A stretch of DNA of 64,000 nucleotides, from NCBI GenBank assembly GCA_030587365.1, contig JAUQZE010000002.1, forward strand, positions 55,345-119,344, read 5' to 3'. This DNA comes from Candidatus Freyarchaeota archaeon (GTDB taxonomy: Archaea > Asgardarchaeota > Jordiarchaeia > Jordiarchaeales > Jordiarchaeaceae). Of this stretch, positions 52,455 to 61,949 are shown piece after piece; within the stretch, counting starts at the first letter, position 1, and each line of letters opens with the position of its first letter. The notes under the pieces are model-generated. The model was not told where the DNA came from and did not search any database. It saw only the letters and a program-made list of their open reading frames with translations. A program made the translations under genes and the position numbers.

Positions 52455-53630
52455 CTAAATTATTTCCCCAGTTAAGCTTCGAGTTGTCTCTTCAGTTTCA
52501 ATTATTTCTATTTTTCTTTTTACAAACTCCTTAAGAAACTCTTTAGCTTCTAAACATCCTTCGGGTGGTAGTACTCCCTTACTTGTTGTTTTACCGGTGG
52601 CAATCATCTGTGCTGCTATCGAGGCTGAGGCGGCGGTTGTTGCGGCGAAACTCGCCAGCCCCTCATAGGTGTATCTCACGGGGTTTCCCTTTCTTTCTCC
52701 GGTCACTATACATTTTTCCGCGGAGGCGGTTGGGGCTTCTTTGTCTATCATCTCTTTTATCTCTTGAGGAAAAGCGTGCTGTGAGAAGGTCAGCGAAACA
52801 GCAAAATCCAGGGGAACTATGGATATTCCCTTAACGTTTACTGGTTCTTTGCTCGCGAATCCCGCTCTGCTCAATCTTCTGAAAACATCATCAAGCCATA
52901 TGGGGAGTGTTGCTCCCTTTATGCTCACGTTCCTTACGCCTTTGATGAAGCGAGGCAGGGTGAGGGGTTCGGGGTGACCGAAGCTATAAACCTCCACTTC
53001 TCCGATAGGGTCAAGGAATTTCACGCGTTCTTTCTCCGATCCGGCCTCGATATACTTTACCCTACCATTGCGAAAAGTGGGAACATCGCCACTCAAAGAG
53101 TGAAGGATATGATAGTTCGCGGCGGGACCTCCAGTGTCACGGACGCTCACCGCCCAAGCTATTTGAATGTCTTCCACTTTGTCCATTTTGCTAGAAGCGT
53201 ACTTGGCGACCATGTTGCTTAGTCCGGGGCTTGCTCCGCAGCCTATACAGGCGGTTATTCCCGCATTCTTGGCCTGTGAGTCGTGTTTGAAGGCTTCTTC
53301 CGCAGCGTCGAAGTCGTCGCAAATGTCTACTAGGTTAACTTTTGCTTCTATGGCCGCCTCGACAACCTTGGTGCAGTACTCGTAGAATGGTCCGATATTG
53401 CTTGAAACCACATCCGCCCCAGAAATAACATCAACCAAGCTCTTATGTACATTAGCGTCAACAAACTGTGCGGAAACCTTGGAATCAGCCTTCCTGTACT
53501 TTTCAACGACCTCCTGGGCTGCATGTAGATTCAAATCCGCAACCAAAACCTCGTCGACACCACTCCTGACCAAATCATCTACAACAGCAGACCCAACGAG
53601 CCCAGCTCCTCCAAGAACTACAACACGCAT
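52455..53630 (-). CDS. Saccharopine-dehydrogenase-like oxidoreductase
   Basis: 391 residues from ATG 53630, which follows gaggtg by about six bases. An N-terminal Rossmann fold MRVVVLGGAGLVGSAVVDDL binds NAD(P). ACIGCGASPGLSNMVAKYA and the following substrate domain (VEDIQIAWAVSVRDTGG, GEVEVYSFGHPEPLTLPRF) match the saccharopine dehydrogenase / lysine-ketoglutarate-reductase family. It probably oxidises or reduces an amino acid derivative. No partner enzyme lies next to it. Confidence 0.87.
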   Translation of the reverse strand: MRVVVLGGAGLVGSAVVDDLVRSGVDEVLVADLNLHAAQEVVEKYRKADSKVSAQFVDANVHKSLVDVISGADVVSSNIGPFYEYCTKVVEAAIEAKVNLVDICDDFDAAEEAFKHDSQAKNAGITACIGCGASPGLSNMVAKYASSKMDKVEDIQIAWAVSVRDTGGPAANYHILHSLSGDVPTFRNGRVKYIEAGSEKERVKFLDPIGEVEVYSFGHPEPLTLPRFIKGVRNVSIKGATLPIWLDDVFRRLSRAGFASKEPVNVKGISIVPLDFAVSLTFSQHAFPQEIKEMIDKEAPTASAEKCIVTGERKGNPVRYTYEGLASFAATTAASASIAAQMIATGKTTSKGVLPPEGCLEAKEFLKEFVKRKIEIIETEETTRSLTGEII

Positions 53631-54046
53631 AAAAGCACCTCTTCCAAATGACAATTTTCATGTATATACTAATTCAAGTAAGGTGAAACCTAACTTAACT
53701 ATTTCCCATTACTAGAATAAATTAGGAAACATGTTAAAAGTTTATATATGCATGGAAAAAAAGATAAAAATACGAGTCTGTTTCATACAGACCAACAACC
53801 TTAAAAGATGAGTAAAACATGAATCAGAATATCTACACTACATATCCACTTTGATTTAAATTCATTTTGTTCCGGTAGTGTGTTTGATGCGAAAGTCTCA
53901 TATACTGAACACCTTACTATTATTGGGATTCCAGATAGGTACAAAGACCGAAGCTGTGGTTATCCCTTTGGACTTGGTTGATGTGTTCGCCAAAACTTGT
54001 CTGTGAATGAACTAGTGCTCATCTAAAAGAAAGAAGGTGATTGCTT
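53631..54046. other. Intergenic region with divergent promoters
   Basis: A strong TATA-like tttatatatg lies at about 53742-53751. A 40-codon plus-strand frame at 53888-54003 has no recognisable family. Otherwise nothing is supported. Confidence 0.35.
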
Positions 54047-54460
54047 ATGCAAAAACCGAATTTGATGGATCTAGAAAGGTTTGCCAGAGAAAAAATTGGG
54101 GCAGATAACCATTCGGAGAATACCCATGTGTACGTTGAGGCAGAGTGTGATAAGTGTGGTTTGGTGCCTTTTAAGGTAACCCGGGAACACTGGAACGGGG
54201 ATTCACCGATAGATTTCTATGGAATCGTCTGGCTTCAGTGTTCAGTCTGTGGACAGAAGAAGGAGTACCTCTCCATATTAGAGGAATGTGGTAAGCCTAG
54301 TTACACCGATGAATGCAAGTGTAAGTGCAATAACCCCACTTTCTACGTGGCGAGCTGCGATAGGATAGAGGTCTGGGAAGACACCAACATTTTTGATGAG
54401 GGTGTAGTAGTAGGAAAATGCAACTGCTGCGGCTCACTGCAAATAATTGCTCTGACTTAA
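54047..54460 (+). CDS. Cys-rich zinc-ribbon protein
   Basis: 137 residues from ATG 54047, eight bases after aaggtg; a TTG 6 bases upstream is less likely. It has several Cys pairs: CDKC (about 38), CSVC (about 70), CKCKCNN and CNCC near the end, so multiple zinc sites. ATG to about residue 20 is basic (DLERFAREKIGAD). No family is recognised. It stands alone between the saccharopine-dehydrogenase-like gene and the aminotransferase. Confidence 0.7.
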   Translation: MQKPNLMDLERFAREKIGADNHSENTHVYVEAECDKCGLVPFKVTREHWNGDSPIDFYGIVWLQCSVCGQKKEYLSILEECGKPSYTDECKCKCNNPTFYVASCDRIEVWEDTNIFDEGVVVGKCNCCGSLQIIALT

Positions 54461-54740
54461 TAATTTTTTGCTAAGTTTCTATTTTTGATTCGTCGAGTGC
54501 AGATTTTAGCTACTCGTTTATTAAGACTGAATTTATCCAACGCAATTGCTGCCAGTTCATATTCTTCATTTTATTTATCCTTAGGTCATTATGCTGTCTT
54601 CTAAAAATACAATCAAAAGTGTTTTAAACAAAGAATAATAATAAGGGTAGATATTTAGAGATTCGAGTCTAGCTATGATTCTTAGGATAGTATTATAATT
54701 TTCATTAAAAAATTGAAAAATTAGGCTCATTATCTTATTA

Positions 54741-56090
54741 ATGGTTGGTGAAAACTTGAAACAGTTGCAGAGACCTAAGATTGTTACGGAACTTCCAGGG
54801 CCTAAATCGAGAGAATTGTGGAAACTTCACGAGAAATATGTTACCCAAAGTCTGGGTATGGATAACAATATTTTTGTTGAGGAGGCTAAAGGTGCTCTTT
54901 TAAGGGATGTGGATGGCAATGTTTACATCGATTTTACAGGAGGCATAGGGACCATAAATGCGGGTCACTGCCCCTCAGAGGTTGTTAAGGCGGCTCAAGA
55001 CCAAGCAGAAAAACTCATACATACCTGCTACCAGATTATGCCATACGAGAGCTACATAAGATTATCTGAGAAGCTCTGCGAGATTACCCCCGGATCCTTT
55101 GACAAAAAGGTTCTCCTAATTAACAGCGGAGTGGAGGCGAATGAGAACGCAGTAAAGCTTGCCAAATATTACACGCAGAGACCCATAATTATCACTTTTG
55201 AAAACGCTTTCCATGGCAGAACACGTTTAGGTTTAGCTCTCACGAGTAAGGTCAAGCCTTACAAGCTCGGTTTTGACGCATACATCCATAATATGGATCG
55301 ATATCCTTATGCTTACTGCTACCGTTGCCGTTACGGTTTGGAGTACCCGAGCTGCGGACTGAGATGTCTTCACGCTATCGAGGAGGGATTCACAGTTCGC
55401 TACGCTCCAGAAGAGATCGCAGCCATAATTGCCGAACCCATACAGGGAGAAGGAGGCTTCATAGTTCCGCCAGACGACTGGTTCCCTGGACTCAGAAAAA
55501 TATGCAACGAGTATGGAATAGTGCTAATAGACGACGAGGTTCAGGCGGGAATGGGAAGAACAGGTAAAATGTTTGCCATTGAGAATTACGGAGTAGTGCC
55601 GGATATGATCACCTTAGCAAAATCTGTTGCCTCGGGTTTCCCAATTAGTGCAACCGTTGGCAAATCCGAAATAATGGACGCACCACAAAAGGGAGGTCTA
55701 GGAACCACATTCGGGGGAAACCCTGTTTCATGCGCCGCCGCACTAAAAACTATTGAAATTATTCAAAATAATCTCAAGCATACCCAAAAGATAGGAAAAA
55801 TCATACTTAGAAGACTACACGAGATGCAGGACGTACACGAAATCATAGGGGACGTAAGAGGGAAGGGACCAATGGCTGCCATAGAGCTGGTCAGGGATAG
55901 AAAGACTAAAGAGCCGGCAGACGAGGAAACCAAAAGGCTTGTTGAAATTTGTAATAAAAAGGGATTGCTTACGCTGAGATGTGGCATCTATGACAATGTT
56001 ATTCGAATTCTAGTACCGCTCATCATAGAAGAGGAACTCCTAAACATAGGATTAAATATTCTCGACGAATCCATAAAGGAGATTAAATAG
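54741..56090 (+). CDS. Class III aminotransferase (4-aminobutyrate/ornithine type)
   Basis: 449 residues from ATG 54741. It has the PLP fold-type I pattern: GNVYIDFTGGIGTINAGHCP, LINSGVEANENAVKLAKY, ITFENAFHGRTRLGLALTSKV, IIAEPIQGEGGF, VLIDDEVQAGMGRTGKMFAIENYG and DMITLAKSVASGFP with the PLP-binding lysine. It transfers an amino group between an omega-amino compound (4-aminobutyrate, ornithine or similar) and a keto acid. The gene for a HAD phosphatase follows 47 bp later on the same strand. The precise substrate is not fixed by sequence. Confidence 0.92.
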   Translation: MVGENLKQLQRPKIVTELPGPKSRELWKLHEKYVTQSLGMDNNIFVEEAKGALLRDVDGNVYIDFTGGIGTINAGHCPSEVVKAAQDQAEKLIHTCYQIMPYESYIRLSEKLCEITPGSFDKKVLLINSGVEANENAVKLAKYYTQRPIIITFENAFHGRTRLGLALTSKVKPYKLGFDAYIHNMDRYPYAYCYRCRYGLEYPSCGLRCLHAIEEGFTVRYAPEEIAAIIAEPIQGEGGFIVPPDDWFPGLRKICNEYGIVLIDDEVQAGMGRTGKMFAIENYGVVPDMITLAKSVASGFPISATVGKSEIMDAPQKGGLGTTFGGNPVSCAAALKTIEIIQNNLKHTQKIGKIILRRLHEMQDVHEIIGDVRGKGPMAAIELVRDRKTKEPADEETKRLVEICNKKGLLTLRCGIYDNVIRILVPLIIEEELLNIGLNILDESIKEIK

Positions 56091-56137
56091 ATAAGTTCAG
56101 AGGCTAACCAAATGAAAGAAGAATCAACCATAAAGTT

Positions 56138-56788
56138 TTGGTGAAGAGAAGTTTGAGGGGATACCGCTTAATTGTTTTCGACATGGATGGTACAGTCATC
56201 TCTGGTCTCAATAGTTGGCAAAAACTGCATGAACATTTCGGTGTAGAAAACCAGGCAAATTTGAGAGACTACATAGAGAAAAAAATCGATTACGCAGAGT
56301 TTATGAGAAGGGACATCAAGCTCTGGCAACCACCGCCACACATCGACGAGATTAAAAGGGTTCTTTTGGATTATGAATTCCAGCCACACGCCAAGTCCGT
56401 CATAAAAAAGCTGAAAGACTTGGGACTAAAGATTTGTATCGTATCGGCGGGCATAGACATCAGAGCTAAGGACGTGGGAGACAAATTGGGAGTAAAGTGT
56501 ACTGTGGCGAATGGTCTAAGGGTAGATAATAACGGTTTTTTGATGGGTGAGGGAATTTTAAGAGTGGATCTATTGAAAAAGGAGAAAGCCCTTGAAAAGG
56601 TTGCGAAATCCTACGGTTTTAAGCTTGATGAGTGTATTGCGGTGGGGGATAGTAGATTTGACAAATCCTTTCTATCGGCGGCTGGTCTGGGTGTCGCCTA
56701 CAAGCCGGCAGAAGAACTTGTGCAGAGTGCGGACTTAGTAATAGAGGATTTGAGGGAAATCCTAAAAATATTCTTCGAATATTTTTGA
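56138..56788 (+). CDS. HAD-superfamily phosphatase (SerB-like)
   Basis: 216 residues from TTG 56138 or GTG 56141. The HAD motif I is FDMDGTVISG with nucleophile Asp, the second motif is CIVSAGIDIR, Lys and Asp motifs are KKEKALEKVAKSYGF and CIAVGDSRFDKSFL. The overall layout (small cap with helices) resembles phosphoserine phosphatase. It probably dephosphorylates a small metabolite. It lies just after an aminotransferase, so co-transcription is possible. The substrate is not established. Confidence 0.85.
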   Translation: MVKRSLRGYRLIVFDMDGTVISGLNSWQKLHEHFGVENQANLRDYIEKKIDYAEFMRRDIKLWQPPPHIDEIKRVLLDYEFQPHAKSVIKKLKDLGLKICIVSAGIDIRAKDVGDKLGVKCTVANGLRVDNNGFLMGEGILRVDLLKKEKALEKVAKSYGFKLDECIAVGDSRFDKSFLSAAGLGVAYKPAEELVQSADLVIEDLREILKIFFEYF

Positions 56789-56812
56789 ACGAGATTCTTA
56801 AACTAGATTCTT

Positions 56813-57706
56813 TTAAAGCCTTCTTAGGTATTCTGGTTGGAGAAGTTTTTTCCCGGTCTCAGGGTCTACCTCCAGAAGTTCAATGTGAGAGTCTAGAAAC
56901 TCTAACATGGTGTCCTTGTCTTCGGGTAGTTTGCCTTCGACTGTTAAGTAGTTGGAAACGTGGTCGCTCACAAACTCGCTGTTAACCTCCAGCCCGGCGA
57001 TCAATGTTCTGGTTTCTTTTAAAACATCCAAGGGGGAGCACAGATGAAGAACTCCTTTTTGGAAGGATTCGTGTAAGGGGGTTGTGGGTACGGGTATTAG
57101 TGTGCGGACGCGAATAAAAGCGGGATCTATCTGGTTTAATACTTTGGCCGTTTCCTTTGCGTGTACCTGGCTTCTCTCCACTCCGCCCAAACCCAGAATC
57201 ACATACTCGCTGAGATGAATTCCAGATTCCACCACCATTCTTCCAGCTTTAATCATTTCCTCCGAAGTTGCACCCTTGTTTATGAATTTCAAAAGCCAGT
57301 CGTCTCCGGTTTCAAGGCCCAAGTGGAGCCTAGTGAGACCCACCTCATGCAGTTTTTTCAATTCTTCCACGGTTTTTGTATGGAGAATAGTTTTCGCGCG
57401 GGCGTAGCTGGTTATTCTCTCCAAGTTCGGATAAATCTTATAGGTGTGGTTTAGAATTTCTTCCAGTTCCTCGGTTTTTAGAACGATGGAATTGCTGTCT
57501 GCCCAGAACATTGTGGGTCTCTCCCCGTACACCTCGGCCGCCATTGATATATCATTCTTAACGTCTTCCACTGGTCTCCTCGAGAATTTTTGACCCTTAT
57601 ACATAATACAAAAAGCACATCTGTTCCAGGGGCAGTTTCGAGTCACCCTGATGAGCATACTGTAAGCCTCGGATGGCGGGCGATAGGGTGGAAACTCAAA
57701 ATCCAT
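56813..57706 (-). CDS. Radical SAM enzyme
   Basis: 297 residues from ATG 57706, preceded by ggtga. The cluster motif reads NCPWNRCAFCIMY, C-x4-C-x2-C rather than the classical C-x3-C-x2-C, as in one archaeal/bacterial subgroup. LTRLHLGLETGDDWLLKFINKGA and EYVILGLGGVERSQV are typical of the HemN/elp3-like barrel. It binds one [4Fe-4S] cluster and SAM. The reaction cannot be read. It is convergent with the HAD gene. Confidence 0.88.
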   Translation of the reverse strand: MDFEFPPYRPPSEAYSMLIRVTRNCPWNRCAFCIMYKGQKFSRRPVEDVKNDISMAAEVYGERPTMFWADSNSIVLKTEELEEILNHTYKIYPNLERITSYARAKTILHTKTVEELKKLHEVGLTRLHLGLETGDDWLLKFINKGATSEEMIKAGRMVVESGIHLSEYVILGLGGVERSQVHAKETAKVLNQIDPAFIRVRTLIPVPTTPLHESFQKGVLHLCSPLDVLKETRTLIAGLEVNSEFVSDHVSNYLTVEGKLPEDKDTMLEFLDSHIELLEVDPETGKKLLQPEYLRRL

Positions 57707-58107
57707 GAACATCACCATACTTCACGTTGGAGTTGGATTTTTAAGGTTTAGTGTAAATCAGCCTTCTTTGGATAATGCTTGTATATTCAGTGAAATAAGA
57801 AGTATAAAATTGTATCCGAGAATATTAATCTGGTCTAAAATTTTTGACCCGGCTTTAAAAAAGATATTATTTTTTGGCTCGTATAATTAGTTTTTGTTTG
57901 TGGGATATTGCTATTACTGGCGAGACTATTTTATGTTCTATTAATAGCTTTTAAATAAAATCATTTTTTTAATTTAAAACATTCTTTCTTGTTAATTTTT
58001 TCTCAATATTCTAATAGGTAAGGTTCTAGAATGAGACACCACCGGAGCAATTCGGTTCGGTGTAAAGTATTGAAAAAAGCCGTCCGTGCCCAAATAATTT
58101 GGTCTTA
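57707..58107. other. Intergenic region, AT-rich
   Basis: No coding frame is supported. A short hairpin (58037-58064, ACACC-a-CCGGA-gcaa-TTCGG-ttc-GGTGT) lies 44 bases after the end of the cyclase-like gene on the minus strand and may act as its terminator. Confidence 0.4.
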
Positions 58108-59082
58108 TTATTTGTAAAATCTTTTTAACAGTCTGCAAATTATCAAACCTATCCACAAATTGAGATCTTTATCTGACTTGGCTTTCAACAATTTTAACTC
58201 CCAAAGTCCGTTTTCTTTTTGCCTAGTAATTAGCCATTCAATCGCTTTGTCAATCTGTGGTTCGTCTATTGTGAATCCTAATGATGAAAGGGAATCGAGT
58301 GAAGATAGTAAATCTGTAAACCAGAAGGGGAACGTGAATTTGGTCCAATAACTAGGGTCTCCACGGTCGGTATATTTATCAGATTTAAACATACGTGAAA
58401 TTAGAAGCTTACCTGCAGCTTTTGCCTCGTTTGACTTCCGATATTTTTCATGGGCTGCAAAAGCGCGTAGCACTATACCGGTTGCTAAATGAGAGGAGGG
58501 TTTTGATAAATCTGGTTTTATCGTATCACCATTCATTGTTTCTATGTCAAGTTTGGCATTAACTGTCCTTAAGGGTATGGCCCAGCCTCTATCGTTTTGG
58601 CGAATAGAAATAAGCCATTTGAATCCTTTTTCTATGCGGGGATCATTGTCGTAACCTGCTTTGATTAAAAGTTCCATTATCCCTGCGGTGTAATTTGGAG
58701 TGTATTGGTTCCCGTAAATACCTCTAATGTCGCCTTCTTCCGTCTGGAAACTAAAAAGAAAGTCGGCAGCCCTTTTTATCGCAGAATGTTCTCTGGTGAA
58801 ACCGTATTTTTCTACGAGTTCACCTAAGATTCGGTAGGTTTCAAGCTGATAATAATTTTGTTCTGAACGAACATGTGCTCTGCCACCGGGATATTTCCAG
58901 GCACCATCATCCAATTGTTTACTAATGATTTTTGTTACAACCGGTAAATTCCATAAATCCTGTACAGGCGTATCCTTTTCTGATAATAAATCACGCCTCA
59001 CAAAAAACAATAGGGCCTTATTTTCTGAACGCATGAGGCTAGATAATGGATTATATCGCAATTGCTTTATCCAACCATCCAT
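58108..59082 (-). CDS. Terpenoid-cyclase-like alpha/alpha toroid protein
   Basis: 324 residues from ATG 59082. It contains repeated helix pairs of the squalene-cyclase/prenyltransferase toroid type: SKQLDDGAWKYPGG, LFSFQTEEGDIRGIYGNQYTPNYTAGIMELLIKAG, LISIRQNDRGWAIPLR and ITRQKENGLWEL (the QW-like units, one per repeat). It lacks the classical DxDD acid motif and is short, so cyclisation is not assured. It may bind a hydrophobic substrate. Function unknown. Confidence 0.75.
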   Translation of the reverse strand: MDGWIKQLRYNPLSSLMRSENKALLFFVRRDLLSEKDTPVQDLWNLPVVTKIISKQLDDGAWKYPGGRAHVRSEQNYYQLETYRILGELVEKYGFTREHSAIKRAADFLFSFQTEEGDIRGIYGNQYTPNYTAGIMELLIKAGYDNDPRIEKGFKWLISIRQNDRGWAIPLRTVNAKLDIETMNGDTIKPDLSKPSSHLATGIVLRAFAAHEKYRKSNEAKAAGKLLISRMFKSDKYTDRGDPSYWTKFTFPFWFTDLLSSLDSLSSLGFTIDEPQIDKAIEWLITRQKENGLWELKLLKAKSDKDLNLWIGLIICRLLKRFYK

Positions 59083-59779
59083 TTTTCATTCCCCTAATTT
59101 AACAATTTCATAACATCCCGTTCATTTATAACTTATTTACGCCGTCTGTAACAGTTTCGGATTATAGACTTATGTGGTCTTAAGTGTACATTCATTATCT
59201 TATGGGTAGACTGCACTTGTCACCACTTATAATGGTTCAACCCCGAGATTGAGGCTAGAAAGATTAAACATAAATAGTTAACATCTCCATATAATACGTG
59301 TGCTCCGAATGTGGAGGACTCAAAAAATAAGCTCCGAATGGAGAAGCAAGAGAAGAAGAATAACATAAAACTAAAGATGGAGGGACTTTCTCCACGCAGA
59401 TGACCTCCCACTCGAAAGGGTCCGAGAGAAGATGCGTGAGGCGGGTTCGACCAGACCGGGACGGAGTTCAATGATGTGCCTTCGATGAACTCGCGAGGAA
59501 GACGAGAATGGTGAAGTCCAAGAGTGACGTACGTCCACTAAAGACTACTTAACTCAGAACCCTTTTTCCACCTTTTCTTCTTTTGCTAGGATTCTTGTCT
59601 CCTTCCAATCTTGGGTTCTCTAAAAGGCAGTTCACTTTACTAGAGAATGTGTCCTTGAATTCTGCAAATAAAGAGATATAATATATAGAGAAAAATAAAA
59701 AAATTTTTATAAGAAACAGTTATCACACATTTATACAATGAAAATTGAGAATTCTAAATAATTAAGATATCAGCCCAGA
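59083..59779. other. Long intergenic region with an odd GC-rich, repeat-bearing part
   Basis: This 697-bp gap has no intact gene. Between about 59290 and 59560 the sequence is less AT-rich and carries short inverted motifs (for example ctccgaatggag, a short hairpin, at 59332-59343, and a related gctccgaatg near 59302). Fragments of coding-like sequence occur in more than one frame with stops between them. It may be a gene remnant or a structured RNA. Confidence 0.35.
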
Positions 59780-60184
59780 TTATTGAGTATAGGTTTTGAG
59801 GTCTTCTGATGGAATGTCTGCGTCACTTAATATTTGTTTGTCTGTTGTTACTAGTTTTTGTTTGAGGATTCTTGCTGCTGCAACGTGAAAGGAGTCGAAA
59901 TAGGTGTATTTTCCTCCGAAAAGTCGGTACTGCTTCGCGTGTTCAGCGAAGAGTTCGGGGGTTAGAGGCTCCTTTTGAAGGAGTGGGTTTCGAAGGATGT
60001 TTTCAATAAACTGCAGCCATGGCTTTAACTCCACATCAATTTTTCCTGTCATCCAAATAGCTTCTGCCTCCATGGCTACAGTCGACACAATTGATACCTG
60101 CATTCCTTTCCTCTCCGCTTCTTCAAAGAAGCATTCAGCATTTTCATGGTTTGTATCACCATCGAAGCTGTACGCTATGAGCAC
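59780..60184 (-). CDS. PIN-domain protein (VapC-like toxin), start uncertain
   Basis: 134 residues from GTG 60184, the only usual start in frame. Reading begins MLIAYSFDGDTNHENAECFFEEA; LVTTDKQILSD near the end is the terminal acidic PIN region, and CFFEEAERKG, VAMEAEAIW and YFDSFHVAAARIL fill the middle. Upstream in-frame codons (SDLT) would supply the first acidic residue of the PIN site but have no start codon; an ATG at 60222-60224 lies in another frame. The 5' end has therefore probably suffered a frameshift. It follows the AbrB-type gene 23 bp away, a toxin-antitoxin layout. Confidence 0.72.
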   Translation of the reverse strand: MLIAYSFDGDTNHENAECFFEEAERKGMQVSIVSTVAMEAEAIWMTGKIDVELKPWLQFIENILRNPLLQKEPLTPELFAEHAKQYRLFGGKYTYFDSFHVAAARILKQKLVTTDKQILSDADIPSEDLKTYTQ

Positions 60185-60207
60185 TGTTAAGTCACTGAGT
60201 CTTTCGC

Positions 60208-60495
60208 TTATTCTTCTGCTCCATCACGTAGGAAAACTGTTTCCACTTCTTGCTTGTCTTTTTCGGTCGTATACCTAGCTGTGCCCTTGAATATTCCGTG
60301 TAGGTTTCTGAACGTCTTAGGCTCAAGAATAATTTTATTACCTTCTACACGCCACAGTATCTCCATCCCCTCTCTTATGTTAAGCTCCTCCCTAACACTT
60401 TTAGGTATCGTTAAAGTAAACTTCCGATGAACAATCGAATTTTCAACCAAAATCTTATCCTCCGAAAAAATATGAAATTTCGAAATAATAAACAT
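60208..60495 (-). CDS. AbrB-type antitoxin
   Basis: 95 residues from ATG 60495 (an ATG six codons earlier is possible). The core VHRKFTLTIPKSVREELNIREGMEILWRVEGNKIILEPK is the AbrB/MazE swapped-hairpin fold that binds DNA. It precedes the PIN toxin and should bind both toxin and promoter. A 7+7 inverted repeat at 60586-60606 lies 90 bp upstream and may be its operator. Confidence 0.8.
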   Translation of the reverse strand: MFIISKFHIFSEDKILVENSIVHRKFTLTIPKSVREELNIREGMEILWRVEGNKIILEPKTFRNLHGIFKGTARYTTEKDKQEVETVFLRDGAEE

Positions 60496-60585
60496 ATTGT
60501 ACAATTTCTCCATAAATTTCCAAAAATTTAAGCAAGAAAGCCCATTCCTCAAAGACGCCTCATTTTTGCGAAGAAATATATTTTT

Positions 60586-60606
60586 ATAATTATTACTCGT
60601 AATTAT
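60586..60606. promoter_or_regulatory. Inverted repeat in a divergent promoter
   Basis: ATAATTA-ttactcg-TAATTAT (7+7) lies between the AbrB-PIN genes and the alcohol dehydrogenase gene, close to the TATA-like aaatatatttttat at 60574-60587. It could bind AbrB or another regulator. Confidence 0.45.
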
Positions 60607-60638
60607 CTCAATCTAGTGTTTTTTATGAATATTAAGAG

Positions 60639-61739
60639 GTGGATTTGTTGAAGGCTCTTGTTTGGGATGGTGGGCATTTTCCCGAGGGATTCCAGTTAAA
60701 AGATGTTGAAAAACCAGTGCCTAAAAAGGGCTGGGTTTCGATAAAAACTATTCTTTGTGGGATATGTGGTTCCGATATTGGAATTATCAAGAGGAAGATG
60801 CCCATTTTGACGGATTTCATCGCGAAACCAACCATTTTTGGTCATGAAGTGGTAGGAACAATTGAAGAGGTCGGCGATGGTGTAGAAGGCTTCAAAGTAG
60901 GGGATAGAGTAACTGTAGATGCGTTGGGCGGATGCGCGGAGTTGGGTGTGGAGCCCTGTAAGATGTGTCAGTTGGGTCGCTACAACCTCTGTTATAACCT
61001 TGCCAAAACTGGCAGCGGTTTAGGGTACAGCCAGCTAAATGGTGGAGGATTCGCGGAGTATTTCTTGGCTCACAAGTCGAAGGTTTACAAGGTTCCCGAC
61101 AACATCACTGATGAGGAAGCAACTCTAACGGAACCTCTGGCTGTAGCGGTTCATTCTTGCTATATCGGGAATCCATCAGGAAAAAGGGTGGGAGTAATTG
61201 GAGCGGGAACTATTGGGTTGCAGCTTATTCAGGCGAACAGGGTAATGGGAGCAGAGAAGATTTATGTTTCTAGCGAGTTTGAGTATCAGGCTAAAATAGC
61301 TGAGGAGCTGGGAGCGGATAAAGTATACTGCTTGGAGAGGGGCCAGATCCCAGTTTTGGAGATAGGTATCGAAACCGGTGTGGGTGTGGATCAGTGCTAT
61401 GAAGGAGTGGGAAGCGAGCAAACTCTTCGAGACGCTATCGCCGTGACGAGGCAAGGCGGAGACATCATATTCGTAGGTATGACAGGAGAGGCTAAAATAG
61501 ACCTTACCATGTTCAGCATGAAAGAACTCAAAATATACGGCGTTTATTCCTACGCGCTTGAGCCGCAATCTGCGAGAACCTCATTCGACGTTGCGCTGGA
61601 GATGATGAAGGAAGGAAAGGTAAACAACAAGCCTTTACTCACAAAAACCTACAAACTAGAAGAATGGAAGAAGGCTTTTGAAGCACAGATGGACAAGAAA
61701 AAGTACAAATCAACAAAAATAGCTTTCAGACACGATTAA
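60639..61739 (+). CDS. Zinc-dependent alcohol/sorbitol-type dehydrogenase
   Basis: 366 residues from GTG 60639; the ribosome-like aagaggtgg at 60634-60642 better suits TTG 60648. The catalytic zinc region is CGICGSDIGIIKR, then FGHEVVGTIEEVGDGVEGFKVGDRV. The structural zinc site is shown by EPCKMCQLGRYNLC. The NAD(P) Rossmann fold is VGVIGAGTIGLQ. It oxidises an alcohol, likely polyol or sugar, using NAD(P). Downstream an acyl-CoA synthetase gene stands alone. Substrate unknown. Confidence 0.9.
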   Translation: MDLLKALVWDGGHFPEGFQLKDVEKPVPKKGWVSIKTILCGICGSDIGIIKRKMPILTDFIAKPTIFGHEVVGTIEEVGDGVEGFKVGDRVTVDALGGCAELGVEPCKMCQLGRYNLCYNLAKTGSGLGYSQLNGGGFAEYFLAHKSKVYKVPDNITDEEATLTEPLAVAVHSCYIGNPSGKRVGVIGAGTIGLQLIQANRVMGAEKIYVSSEFEYQAKIAEELGADKVYCLERGQIPVLEIGIETGVGVDQCYEGVGSEQTLRDAIAVTRQGGDIIFVGMTGEAKIDLTMFSMKELKIYGVYSYALEPQSARTSFDVALEMMKEGKVNNKPLLTKTYKLEEWKKAFEAQMDKKKYKSTKIAFRHD

Positions 61740-61869
61740 AACTTCAATCCTTTTCTAAACACCTTTTTTCTTATTTTTGAAACTCTTCCCGACCAGTAAA
61801 AAAAGGATTTGTTTCCCGGATTCTCCAATAGAAGCGAGAGAGAACCCTTTGATCTTTGAATACAGCATA

Positions 61870-61945
61870 AAATATAAAATCTTTATATACTAATTTTATT
61901 ATATATGACCTATATCACCACGAGTATGTGATTTTTTGGAGGGAG
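61870..61945 (+). promoter_or_regulatory. Promoter and ribosome site of the acyl-CoA synthetase gene
   Basis: The TATA-like ctttatatact at 61881-61891 is followed by AT-rich DNA and then ggagggag at 61938-61945, five bases before TTG 61950. The arrangement fits a strong archaeal promoter. Confidence 0.55.
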
Positions 61946-61949
61946 AAAT

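Noticed and set aside
53888..54003. Small frame upstream of the Cys-rich protein gene
   Set aside because: About 40 codons, no ribosome site and no recognised motif.
59401..59500. Possible tRNA or RNase P RNA in the GC-richer gap
   Set aside because: Motifs such as gttcga occur, but no cloverleaf and no conserved RNase P block could be built.
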